Source: Gordionus sp. m RMFG-2023
Taxonomy: Eukaryota; Nematomorpha; Gordioida; Chordodea; Parachordodidae
Direction of reading: 5' to 3'
NCBI RefSeq assembly: GCF_954871325.1
Contig: NC_088777.1
Span: 53,010,002-53,074,001 of the forward strand
DNA: 64,000 bases
The position numbers were made by a program, and so were the translations under genes. The notes under the pieces are model-generated. The model saw only the letters and a list, made by a program, of their open reading frames with translations. It did no database searches and was not told the DNA's origin. Shown here one piece after another: positions 13,101 to 26,900 of the stretch; the stretch's first letter is position 1, and every line of letters begins with the position of its first letter.

Positions 13101-13709
13101 GCGCGCTCTAAATTATGATTTAAAGTGTAATAATTCTTTTCTTCATACAATACCATTTCTAGGACCAAGAGTTATTCTAGCAGAAACAACGATACTCAAT
13201 TTAGGAATATACCCTACGAATTGAACGATTCAGAGGTCCTCTCCAACAATATCAAAGTAAATAAATACTAAAATAATTTAATAATTTCCTAAACCAATTT
13301 TATAAGAAGCAGTTGATCCAGGGAGAAAAAAAAACTCCCTAAACACACAGAACTAACATTACCGAGATTTAGTTAACTATTTTAATAGGATCGGAGCTCC
13401 AAGGTTATATTGTTCTACTATCAATTTAGAAACGGCTGAGTTTTTCAAGAAGTTTAAGGATCTTCTTCCATAATCCATATTCAGTATTGGAAAACTCCAT
13501 CCTAGTGTTGTTAAACGGCTCGATTCTGAATATTTTAGCCGGAAGTATATTGCCAATGCCAAGAGATTTTGCTAATAGATGTCCAAACCTTTGTTACTAT
13601 CTATGGGCAAAATATTCAGGCTTTGCGTTGATATTTTTTTCTGGATAATATTCTTGGAACAAAATTGTTGAAAATTAGTGGGGAAAAAAAACGATTTTAA
13701 AAGTTGAGA

Positions 13710-13742
<33 letters not shown>

Positions 13743-16700
13743 AGTCAATCATTGATAGATCAATCTAAGTTTTTTTTTAAACAAATTAACTGGGGAATTA
13801 ATACCCGGCCCTGGTACCCGGGCCGGACCGGGCCGGGCCGTATTTTAAATTTTTAAAAATATACCCGGGGCGATAATATACTTAACTTCCCTAATGATAT
13901 AGCTTCAAAAGGTTTTATCACTCCTCCCAAAAATTGGCTTAAGCCGAAACAAAAATTTTAAGTCGAAATTAAAAATTAAAATTTGCAAAGCGATGCAAAA
14001 TTTTCGTTTTTTTTTATATAAAAAAAAAATTATTTCTCCATTTCAATTTTTTATCTTTCTCAGAAATTTCTTTAAAATAATATAAAAATGAGAATTATAA
14101 AAATTAATAATAAACAAATCTCAATTGTTATAAGAATTAATTTTCTTGCACTTTATAATATTAATTAAAAATTAATCAAAAAAAAAATTTGATACGTAGA
14201 AAGAAAGATAGCGGCCTCGGTATTTAAAAAGAACTAAGGTCGGGCTTAGGTCCGGTCTACAGGTCTCATAGTAAGAATCGAGATTAATATTAATCGAAAT
14301 TCATAGGTCTCATAGTAAGAATCGAGATTAATATTAATCGAAATTCATAGGTCTCATAGTAAGAATCGAGATTAATATTAATCGAAATTCATTCATCGAG
14401 GTTATTTATTACTACTAAACTCCATCAGATTATATTAATATGGGCAATCATTTATTTTTCTAAATTTTTACTATAAGGAAATTCAGGCCAATATTTAATT
14501 ATCCCCCCCCCCTTCCGTTTTAATTAGTTTTCTTTATTTTTAGTAATTTTTTTTTCTAAGACAAAACTAATAAAGGCGATAGATATAGAAATATCATTTT
14601 AGGAAAGAAATAAAAGGATAAAGATCCTTAAAAAACACAAAGAAAAGATGCCCATAAAATAAGTAAACAGATGGTAAAGTAGGGTAGAATAAAGGAAAGA
14701 AGGTATAAGAAGGCAAGGACGATTATTCGATGGAAGAAGTAAAACTTTGGGTATTTTTAGAAGGGAATAATAGAGATTGGCAGTCTTTGTGGTAAGAAAG
14801 GAAATTCCGCAGGCTGATCTTAGGGAATGAAAGAATAAGGAAAGAGTCTAAGGAGGCATTGGGGATTAATCGATGGACAGAAATAAAAACTTAGGTAGTT
14901 ATAAAAACAAATAATTATGGTAGCACACCTTTGCACAAAAAAAAGTCCCCAACTTTGCTCCCAAAAGTGGTATAAGTATGAATGAGTAAGAGATGAAAGC
15001 TGTCAATTTTCCGAGTTTCTGCAAAATGTTAGAGCATGGACATTTTGGTTGGATATTGCATTTGGATCATTGCAGTCGAAGTCCCAAGTCAGAAGTTGAC
15101 TTTCTTGGCCAAGGAATTAAGGATAATCTATAAGGTAATTTTCCATCGGTTTCTAAATTTGCCTTTGGTTCAGGTCTAGAGGGAATGCCTTCGCTCAAAA
15201 TGATATGGTTAAATTTGGTGTGCGCCCTTGGGAAACAAACGTCCTCCTACAAAAGCATCAATGTAGGCAATGCCTACCCTCGCTATCCACACTGGTTTCA
15301 CAATGTTTACACTGGTAAGGTAGAACAATTTAGCAGTTGAGCCTTACTCCTTTAGCAAATCTAACTTTCTCTTACGGAAAGTAGTAAATCTAGGTTGTTG
15401 GATAGAGTATGGTTTCCATAAAATCGTAACTGGATTCGGTTAAAGTGCCGTAAAATACAGTGAAATTGTCATCGTGAAGGCTCGATTTTAGCAAAGCGAC
15501 TGAGCCTTCACTTGGAATATCCCATTATTTCTAAGAACACTAAGAAGTTAGTGGAGTGTTACGGAATTGTCCCAAATAAGCTAACAAGAGGTCAGCAAAG
15601 GGGGGGATGGCAAATGCGTGGATCAGATATTTTTCCCCCACGCATTCTTTATCATAATTTTGAAACTCAATAAAGAATGCCTACTGGGCGATTACAAATT
15701 ATGACAATGTCATATAGATAGCGCATGTGCACCAACAAAAAATGAATAATTTTTAAATCTAGTTTTTATTCTTATATTTATTGGTGATCAGATAAAACCG
15801 CACACCTTAACTCAAAAAAATCTTAAAAATGTCGAACGGAGCTCCCCAAATTCTGTATCTTTGATAAGCTATTCAGGAAATGATGATATCCTAAATTTTT
15901 AACAAATTTTAAAACTTAAAATGTGACCTTATACTGTTAATAGATATTTTTATGCTTACTTAGTTTTAAAAAAAAAATGTGCAAATTCTTGGTAAGATAT
16001 CTACATTTACCCTCTAAATATTAATCCTTACCCGACAAGGTCTAAAGGATGGTTTCTGAAAGTATATCTTCTTATGTTCTTCTTCGGGAAAAGTATTTAT
16101 GCCATCGATACATTTGTGCAACCTTAAATTCGCCGTTTACCTTTACGATGACTATATCCACCAAAGTTGATTTATACGTTATAAGCAATGATTGTAAATT
16201 TAACTTTGAACTTATAATAGGTTTATATCAAATGCCAAATTTATCATACTCTTAAAATTAATCGTTAAAATTTATATGTGTTAGGGTTCACTGTGTTTTT
16301 TTCTGGCATTGTGTTACTATTTTTTCAACTTTAAATCACTTGAGCACCGTTTTTTTCTTAGGAAATGCATTCCATCATGTTTGGAACACCTACTGAACTT
16401 CTAAAACATAATTTAGTTTATATTAGTTTTTCCATATATTTTTATATATATATAAAAATTATAAACGGCTCAAAGGTGTTCGGCAATATTGTCTAATAGG
16501 TATTCCAAACATGATAAAATATTATTTCCGGTAAAAATCTGATTTTTAAATTTAAAAAAATCAAAAAAATTGATTTAAATTAGTAAAAAAAATATACTAA
16601 TGTTGATTAATATTATATAATAATATATATAATAATATAATATACTAATGTTGATTAATATTATATATTAAATTTCACAATAATCAGGTATATAAATTTA

Positions 16701-19700
16701 TAACGAAAAATGACTTTAATATAACACAACATCGAAAATTCCTTCAATTATATAAAAACCTTTTATCCATAATTTTTCCCAAAGATTAATTATTTATAAT
16801 TTTTTAAAAAATATTTATATATATTACTACATTTTTAAAATAGTAAAACTACATATGAACTTAATATTCTCCTGGCGTAAAAATTAAAAAAGAAAAAGGA
16901 GGTGATGGCATTTAGATTTCTATTAATAAAATAGTTTATAAATAATACTCTTTGCTAAATTATTTTATATATTATAATATATTTTAATTTTGATTTATAT
17001 TTGTGCCAAAAAATTGTAGAAAATTTCTCGTTTAAGAGAATGGCCTTTAAATGACCCATTGATATCATATTTTTGATATTTTTATATATAAAGATCCTTT
17101 TTTAATTTTAATTTTCTTCTTAAAATTAAAATTAAAATTAAAAAATTAAATATATTTATTATAAAGAAAGAGAGAAACAAAAAATTATATAATTTTTGTT
17201 TTGTAAATTTTTTTTTTGTGGTTTTAATTATTGTCGCATTTTACCTTTTTCATGTTTAATCGTATATATATATAAAACAAACTAAACTATAAGGCATTCA
17301 TGGCTTCTTTAATTAAACTAGTAAAACCTTCACTTATTTCTATGATAATTTTTTTTTTATTATTATAAATGATGTAATTATATATATATATCTAATATAC
17401 ATTGTACAGGGTGAGAGATACAGGTCGGGAATTTATGCCAAAAAATTAAATTATAATTTTTTAAATTAAGAAGAAAAAAAAACGGAGAATTTATTCGCGA
17501 TTGGCGCCAAAAATCTTACCATTCTAATCCGAGATCGAATTAGTGTTCCTTATGAATCGAATCCGAAAATATAACCGCGTCACTCGTAATTTAGCCGTAA
17601 AGAATGGCTCAACTTTTAACTCTCGAGGAAATCAGGAAAAGGATAACTCCAGTCACGAGAACTGATTGGAGGGAATGTTTATTTTTAAAACCCCTTACCT
17701 CATAATGATTGACTCTTTATAGGTCAATTTTTTTAAATTTAGTTAAAAAAAAAAATGACCCAACCCGATATAGGGTTAAAAATTAAATATAATTTTTTTT
17801 TTGTTGATGTAAACTTGATTGACATGTCAACCATTTTTTTTTTTTGAATAATAAGCAGAAATTAAGCTAAAAATGATTTCTAAATAATTGATCAATAGAT
17901 TTTAGTTTTTTTTTTAATCCTAAGTATCAAGACTTTTTTATTCGAACTTTGTTTTTGATGAGGAATATAATGTGTCAATCATAGTCCTTAACCAATGGAA
18001 GTGGAAGCGGGAAATTTAACTTTCCTTGTCAGCTTTCCTTCCCTACTTTCCCCCCCCCCCCCCCAAAAAAAAAATGATTGATAATATAAATTCCGTTCCA
18101 TATCTTATTTTTTTATATTATATTTAATTAATTATGATCATATTAACATCATAATATAAACGCAAACGCTAACGCAATACCAAAAACAATATTTAAATAA
18201 ATAAAAAAAATAAATATTATTTGATTGTAACAAATAAAATAAAATAAAATGAAAATTGTTTTAAAAAAAAATTAGGGGGGTAAATAATATATTTTTTATG
18301 AAAAATATAATTTAATAATCAAAAAAATATTTTGAAAAATTTTCAAAATGTGAAGCTTGTTGTTGTTTATACGTAAAAAAAAAATTAGAGATAATTTTAT
18401 TATTTGCTTAACATTTTACATAAAAACATTTTTTTTTTAAAAATATATATATTAATTAGAACAAAAAATTATCCTTAATTAAGAGAAGAGAAGAGAAGAG
18501 AAGAGAAGAGAAGAGAAGAGAAGAGAAGAGAAGAAGAAGAGAAGAGAAGAGAAGAGAAGAGAGAAGAGAAGAGAGAGAGAAGAGAAGAGAAGAGAAGAGA
18601 AGAGAAGAGAAGAGAAGAGACTAGTGTTGTTAAAAACGTCCCGATTAAGATTATAACCAAATATGTAAGCCCTGAAGATTTTGCACATATCTGGCAGGAA
18701 TGCCGGGACATCTATTCCGGTTCCACCAAAATGACAAAGGCAGATTCCTGCTAGATGTTGTTAGAGGTCGGTGGAAATTATTGGAAAGAATGTGTGGGGC
18801 CATGCTTTTAGAAAATTTTTATTGCTTCTTTTTATCGAAGGTGTTCATGGTTTGATTGGAGGTGTACCAAGGATTAATACAAGAGTAGTTCCAGACTATG
18901 AATTGGTCAGGAATTTGAGGAATCCTGTCAGGAAGTTTCTCACCAGGTCTTAAAAGACCATAGTTTTAACATGTTCTAGAAAATATTTGTCTAATTAATC
19001 AAGCTTTACATTCCCTCAACGAAAGAACCGCAGCCAGAGTGTGTGTTAGGGTGACAGGTTAAAGGCATAGCAATAGCGGAGAAGAGTTCAATTTGGGTGA
19101 GTTTAAAATGTAGATTGAAGGAAATGAAATGGTTTCGAGAAACTCACAACCACAACCATATGGCAGATTATGGGTAGTCAGTTAATTGCAATCTGAAAAA
19201 ATAGTAATTTGACTCAGATTGCAATTATTGACCCATCTCAATCCGCCCGCCTGTCAGTTTTTGCGGGGAGTTATTGGCCTTAATTCGGGGTTTTCATTGG
19301 ATAATGGCGTCATCAAAAGGAACAATTGACTATATTATTCGTTAATAAACCGCTGTATATTTGAGATACAGATTTTTGGTAGGTTAAAAACTTTTGAGTT
19401 CAAGTAATTTCAATTTTTTTTTCTTCATCGAACTTAAGATTGCTATATTTCGAGGTCAGACTCAGATAGCATTATCATCCTATCCCAGATTTAAAAAACA
19501 AGAGTCAAAAGTAGTTTTTTATAGGATCCTTGGGATTGTTAATATTCGAAGGAAGGAGGAACAGATCCGTCATCTCAAAGAGGTTTGCGGGATATAAGGG
19601 GGTAATGGTTGTGATTAGGCGTCTTTGGCAGAACTTGATATGGGTATCGTAGGAAGTTTTGGTTAGGGTATCATGAGTTGATACCAAACTGAGAGCTCCT

Positions 19701-20930
19701 CTTACGTTGAGATTGTTAATTTAATTGGAAATCGATTAGACCCCATTCATTCTCGTTGCTAAATTATTTGCAATAGGAAAGATATAATTCCAATCAGCAA
19801 GAGATTCAGCAACCTGTAAATTCCCCACCTTAGGTGATCCTTGATAGAAATAAAATTTGGGAAAAGGGTCTGAAAGACTGGAATTTTGAAAACGAAGAGG
19901 TGGAAACGATGCTTTCAGGTGGAATAGAAAGCTAAAATTATTATTTTTTTTAAAAAAAATGGAATCCAACTAAAAGTCTTCAAAATTTACTTGTGAAGTC
20001 GAACTATTTAGTAAGATTAGATTCCTTTTATTTTCCTGAAATTATTTTTTTTTTCTCGAATAGAATCATTTTTATTAAATAATTTAATTCAGATATATGT
20101 TGTCCTTTTTCTAAAATTTATTTTACTTTTATTTTTTTGTATAACGTGATAATAATTAGAATTTTTTTTTTTATATATCGACTAATGATTGGCATTTACA
20201 AAAAAATTTGATTGACAGATTAAATGAAAGTGACAGGGTAGAGTCTCTCTTTGTGGAACAGTTATATCTTATTGGTTAGAGTCGGACTTTGGATTTTAGC
20301 ATAAATAATAAAAAAAATATGCTTTTAATTTTTTAAATATTTTCGTAAATCTTAATAAAAAATAAAATAAATTTATCGAAGTTGCGAGTCAACGCCGATG
20401 TCCTAAATAGCCACGACATATCATCGGCTCGTAATTTACCGAACAGGCCCTCCGTTCTCAGGAACCTGGAACACAACATCAAAAGTGGCTACAAACTCAA
20501 AAAGATCAGATCATTTCCTTGTTTGACTTGCAAAAAGACCTTCGACAGGCCTTCCTTACTTATCAGGCACATTCGAGTTCACACGGGTTCGTGAATATAT
20601 TCTAATAATATATTTCTCCCCCCTTTTTTTTTCCTCTAACACCTCTTTACCTAGCATTTTCCCTAAATAGTAATAACCAATTAAAATTCGACGAAATGAG
20701 CTAGCTGTATTAGGACCCTAAAGATGAGTAATAAATAATTTCTCTTTTAAGAGTCAAAAAAATTAATAAAACATTAGAAATGATCGTTTACTTTTTCTGT
20801 ATTTTTTTTTTGCTAAGAATCCCTCACGGAAAAGATATAATTTACTTAAATATTTTATTGCAAATAAGTCTAGCATGATTTTATAACTCGCATAAATTTG
20901 GCTAAATTCAGTAAAATAAAAAACATAAAC

Positions 20931-20961
<31 letters not shown>

Positions 20962-23900
20962 CGTTAGCCTCCATGTGTTTTTTTTGATCGCGTTTTTGAA
21001 AAAAAATTTCAAAATCTGATTTAAACCGGAAATGTACGCCGCCATGTTTGGAATTTCTAGCCCTATGAATTTCAGGGAATTTCAACCATAGACATTTTAG
21101 AATTATTTTTTATTTAAACTTTATATGAAAAATCCATATAAAAATTAATATGAATTAGGAGTCGTCTAAAGTTCGTGGCAAAATTGTTTGAAATTTACAG
21201 CTTGGGTACTCTAGCCATTGCTAGAATACATTTCCGGTTTAAAGGATTTAAAATCCTTGGGGATTTCAAAACGACACATATATAAGAACAATTTTTTTAA
21301 AAGCACATCCTTTATCCTGTGAAAGCTATAAAGCACTTCCTTCAGATTAGTTGTAGTATTATAATGTTAGGATGGGTTGGGAAAACATTTTCATAAATGT
21401 TTTTTGAAAAAAATATGGCTATTTTTTTGATTATTTATTTTATTAATGGCCTTATACTATAACAATTAACTTCGATATTTTTGATGTTAATTTGTTGCAG
21501 TAAAAATATAAATAAAATTAGATATTTTCCACATTATTTTTTTAAAAAAAAATTTTTTTCTTAATAAATTTTTGAAATCAATAGAATCTTGGGAATCTTT
21601 TTCTCAATAAGCCTAATCAGTTAATATGTCAACAAAGGAACACCTGCTCCGCCTCCCCTAACATTTTTTTAAAATGGTGTCACATACTAACTGACTCCTG
21701 TCTGATAGGTGCCAATCGTATGTTATATTTATTAATCTCTTTTCTACTTTGCCGTTTTAATTTTGGATTTTTTTTTTTTTTGCAAACATAAATTTTTAAT
21801 TTCTTTCCCTGTTTATTAATTTTTTTTATTTAATTTTTAATTTTATATAAATTAATTTATTGTCCAAGAATAATAACAAAAATGTAGGATTGTGAGATGG
21901 GTGTTTTACGCGACTAAATACCCAATACGATCTAGTAAAACCAATTAAAAACATCTACAGAGATAAGCCTTTCGAGGAAGGAATACTAAATTACAATGGG
22001 CTCAATTGTTAATGTTTATAATACGATGCGTATCGTATAGTGAAAGCGATTCTTAACGGGCTTTTTGGTATCGCTAAGAATATAGGTGCAGTGCCTAGCG
22101 GCTCTGGTTATCTGCGGCTCCTATTCACAAAATTTACGAATAATAAATTTAAAAAAAAATAATTCCCTTTATTTTATTTTTTTTTTTAAATTTAATATTT
22201 TTTTAAACTATGTAATTATTTGAAAATTAAAAATAAAATTTAAAAAAAAATAGAAAATTAAAAAATTAAATTAAATTTTTTAAAAAAAAAATTCCATTTT
22301 TATAAGTGTAAAAATCCCCATTTTTGATATAAAAATAGATATAAATTTAAAATTAAATCACTTTGTTCTATAATATCTTATGTAATTGCATCTTCAATAT
22401 ATATAGATTTGATGTCAATAAATGACAACCCCCCTTCCCCTCATAGAAGATTCTCTGGTACCTTATATTAGTTTTTAATTTTCGAAAAAAACTTTATTCA
22501 TTCGAAAATGACTGAAGCAGGAAAAGATAGCCAATCCTTAACCCTACTTCGACAGCTGGGCACGTGACATATTTAAATGAAAATGAACATCGTTACTTAA
22601 CTTAATTCACCCGCCATATCATTTTGGCTTACGCGATGTTTTGGCCAATAATTTATTTTTTTCCCCTGAATTTTCATTTTTTGGAATTAATTAATCTTTG
22701 AAGATTTTGTAAATTAATTTTAGTTCACCTCCAAATTTGTAATATTTTTAAATTCATTTATTTCTCTAAAAAATAATTCAATTTTTCAGAGATATATTTG
22801 CTATGATCAGCTTATTTTGCCATGTTTTGTTATGAATTTTTTTTCGCGTAATTTTGTTTACGAAAATTTTTAAATTTTTATCCAATTTTTTTGTATAACC
22901 GGTAATTTTAGTTATGTACAAATAAATTTCAAAATTTTTCTTTTCCTTATCAATTAATTAATACCAAAATAGCAACAATATTTTTGGTGTCTTTTATCCA
23001 AAAATTGTATATTTTACTTAATTAAATAAGTGGGGTTATGTGCTTTTACCAGACTTTATCATCCATTTTCCATCTTAATGCTGAAAGGAGGATGAAAAAA
23101 CTTTTAGGCGATGTTAAATAATTTAACTTTGACCAACTCCAATATGGCGTGGGCAAGATGGACTTGAACGTCTAAGTTTAGACTCAACTTAATGATAGAG
23201 ACTCTTTATTTCTTTAGAACAGAAACTTGGCTATGGCCGATTTAGAGCTGGCCCAAAGTTAGATGGTTAAGCAATGCTAGATCAAACAAATGCTTCTAAG
23301 TCGCATTTGGGAAATCGTTAGCAAATCAAATCAATATATATAATTAAAATAACTAAGAAAGAGTTTTAGTGCCTACCCCCCCTCCCCCCCATCACATTAA
23401 GTCTTATTTGAATATCATAATTTTTGTTGACAAGGGCAAAAAAAAAACAAACCCGGTGGGATAATGCGGCCTGGCATAAACGCAAGCGTGTTCTTAAAGG
23501 ACGGGTCGATAGAATAGCGTGCGAAATAAATGGAATTAGCGTCCCTAGAAAATAATTTATTGGTGACGATCTAAGCACACTCTTTAGTCCTGTAAATGGC
23601 AGATCCACCCCATGCATAGAGGCATTGATTGGTGTAAGTGGGGGTGGTTTGGCAGCAAAGCGATTATTAACTGCCAACCATTGGGGGTACACTACGGAAG
23701 GTTTGGCGGCATTAGACTTAGGATGGTCCGCGGGGACCCTGGGAATATTTTAGGTTGATCCCCACATAAATCTCCGAATAAACCCGAAATATTTTTTTTG
23801 GATATACAAGGTTTTATTACGCCTTTCTAAGTTACTGCTCCTTTTTGGGATACTTTTATTCAGAGTTGTTAAAGGATCTAGATATAAAAATGTGGTATCT

Positions 23901-26900
23901 GTGTCTGTTATCTAGATAGATTTTTGATTAAAATATCGGTATCTAGATATTATTTTAGACGATGTATCTGTATCTAGATCCATTTAAAAAGTATCTTTTA
24001 ACAACTCTGCTTTTATTGCATAAGAATCTTGGTAAAACTAAACATCGTTACTTAAATTACGTACGAATGTTAGGGCAATTTACTCAAAAAAAATTAGATA
24101 ATTTATCCTTCACTTAAAAATAGCATCAGATTTTGAATAATTAAATATTCAAGTTTCGTCGTAATTCCTTTTTTTTTGTTGAGAATTCTAAATAGTTACT
24201 TCTAATAAAAATATGATTTTTTGGAGTTAATTTTTTTAGATATTTAGGATAAAGTAGACCTTTAAAATTATTTAAAATGTATCGACCCATTTATTACCTT
24301 ATATCAAAATCTTCCATACAAATCAGAGAGACCTGCAGAGGTACCATTTGCACGGCCCGGCCGGGTTTTTTCGGACCCGGCCCGGATTTTTTTCGGAGCC
24401 GGCCCGGGTTTTATATTTTCAGGCCCTGTCCGGTTTTTTATTTACAAAAAAAAATTTTTAGGTCGGCCCCGGATTTTTTTTTTAAAAAAATATTATATAT
24501 TTATTTTTTTTATTTTTATAGTATAATAATGGCGATTTCGAATATTTGATACAGCCCGACCCCCCGGGTATATTTAAAAAAAGCCGGGGGGGGGCGGGCT
24601 CAGGACCGGGTCCGCAGGCCTCTTATACAAATATTTAAAGAGTGTGTTCTTCTAGCAACTTTCTGTATTTTTCTGAATTATTGATCTTATTTCAAAAAAA
24701 TTAAAAGACGATTTAAGGAGAAGCCCTCAAGACATTTTGCTTATTTTTTTATATACATAAAATAACAAAAATCTTAAGGAGAAAAGCCGTTCTCTTGCGA
24801 GTACTGCGCGAAATGTTTCAGCACCACGAGCTCCTTGAACACGCACATACGGATTCATACGGGAGAAAAGCCCCACGCCTGCTTCGTGTGCGGAAAAAAC
24901 TTCACGGCCAGTTCCAACCTTTACTATCATAAAATGACCCACATTAAAGTATTTCATTCTTCTCTTCTCTTCTCTTCTCTTCTCTTCTCTTTATCTTCCT
25001 TTTTTTTTCTTTCGAATTTATAAATATTTAGCCATCGTAATGTTATTAATTGATTAATAAGAATTAAGTTAACTTGCTTTAACCCTAAAACCCATTTGAT
25101 TTATCATTTACATTTTTTAAAAAAAAAATAAATCATATAATTACAATCTATCAATTTATAAAATACTGATATTAGACTTACATTAACAACAAAGTATAAT
25201 ATAATAAATCACAAACCAATATCAGTATTATAGTGCGCATGCGCACAAATTGAGCGTTTTCGAATGCTGCGTAACGAGCGCAAATAATGCATTTCAAAAT
25301 GGCCTCGTGCAAATTGGTAAAAATTACCGTTTGGGCGGTAGCAACCATTTTTAAAGAATACGCAAATAAGTTTGCTTTTTCATTACTTTTTTTTTTATTC
25401 TTCGCTTTGTAATCTAATCTAATATATATAATCTCCGCAATCAAGAAATGAACGTTTTCGTATAATCTTAATGTTATTTTATATCTATCAACTTTCCTAT
25501 CATTTTGATGTTAATAAATCGCAGGAGACTATATACCTTCGTTAAATTATCCATTTTAAAAATTTTTTTTTTATACATCAGCGAGATTCGATCCCCAGAC
25601 TTAACGTTCCATAGGCAAAACGTTCTTTCCAACTCAGCCCCCCTTCTATCTTAAGTTTTGTAATACAATTCTTCTTATACATGAAACTATTTTGATAAAG
25701 TAATTTATTTATATCAATATTTATTTTTTTGGAAGTTCCAGGCTTGGAGAAAAAAATTTTCAAAATTATTATCGGTTGGCCAGGTTTGAGAAAAAAATTT
25801 TGAAACTATAATGGGTCGGGCAGGGCTTGGAAAATATTTTTATTAATTATATTGGGCTGGACTTGGGCAAAATTTTTAAATGATTATCAGCTTGGACGCT
25901 TGGGAATTTTTTTATCATTAACTATGGATCAGACATTGACCCAAAACAAATTTTTTTTGCAGGCCTTCCAATTCTCAACTACCAAAATAATTATGATCTT
26001 TGGTTGAGGTTAAGGAAATTTTTCAAAATTATTATGGGCTTGGACCTTGCTTGGCAATTTTTTTCAATATTAAATATTAGGCACAGGTGATCAGTAACAT
26101 TTTAACAGATTACCATTGATTATGGGATCAAAAAGCTTTAAATATGTTTTGACTCAAAACATAGCATTTAAACTTAGTTTTAATGGATTCGACTTGGCCT
26201 GAAGGCGGGAGGGGGTTATAAAGAATAAAAATTGGATATTAATTTCGAATAACTGGTAACAACTATTATAAGAGTAAGGAGAAAATTCTCATTCCCCGTC
26301 ATTTTTGACGGGCTCAGCAATACTGACCAACGGGAGCTCTGGTACTCTTAGTTATATATTTTTCATTTTGCCCATCAAGAAAGACGGGTCATCATACTTT
26401 TAAATCTCATGAGGTGTGGTGTGATTCACAAATTTACCTCTTTTTCCCCTAAATTTTAACATTTTTATAAAAATATTTTAATAAAGTATAATTAATACCA
26501 TATTCACAAACTAATTACCCTTCAACCCCGTCATTCTTGACGGGTCATTAGCTAGTATTATATAAAAATGTAATATAGATAACTTACTTATTATCCCTAA
26601 AAATGAAATATTTCGAAAATTAAAAGAAATAAGAACGCAGACGATAAATACAATTTTCGAAGACAGAACATATTTAAAATTTTGAATCGAAGATATTAAT
26701 AAAAAGGCAACCCGAATTTGAACAAGGGACGCGTTACGTTTTTTTTATATTAAAAAATTACCGCGAAACGTAAACGTTCAATTTGTGTGTACTATTATGA
26801 TCAGACGAAATCATTATTTTTGTTTCGTAAGATATCCATGGTCGGTCCGATTGCCGCGAAGTCTTTTGTGGGAAGTATCAAATTATGGTATATTGATTTA

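Larger units (their letters stand above)
13257..20381. other. 7.1-kb intron 3 of the zinc-finger gene
   Basis: Holds a partial family A MITE (13503-13680), a GC-rich fragment (13795-13870), a 44-bp tandem repeat, a family C MITE (16270-16555), a GAGAA microsatellite (18480-18620) and a half family A MITE at 18622. Two GC-richer blocks (14580-15620 and 18690-19970) look like decayed mobile DNA, but I could not assign a family. Confidence 0.5.
20587..24778. other. 4.2-kb intron 4 of the zinc-finger gene
   Basis: Contains a family C MITE (20961-21285), a family E MITE (23110-23275), a family B MITE and a GC-rich hAT-like element, all between the finger-1 exon and the finger-2/3 exon. The rest is AT-rich with nothing recognised. 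Confidence 0.5.

Noticed and set aside
14580-15620. A host gene in intron 3 of the zinc-finger gene
   Set aside because: GC-richer, but frames are broken throughout and nothing matches a known host family; more likely decayed mobile DNA.
23430-23700. [14 protein letters not shown] motif suggesting a DDE transposase
   Set aside because: One short motif-like string in a poor frame, with no other transposase blocks or terminal repeats around it.
25575-25660. A functional tRNA gene
   Set aside because: A and B boxes are present but I cannot form a full cloverleaf; kept only as a SINE-like sequence.
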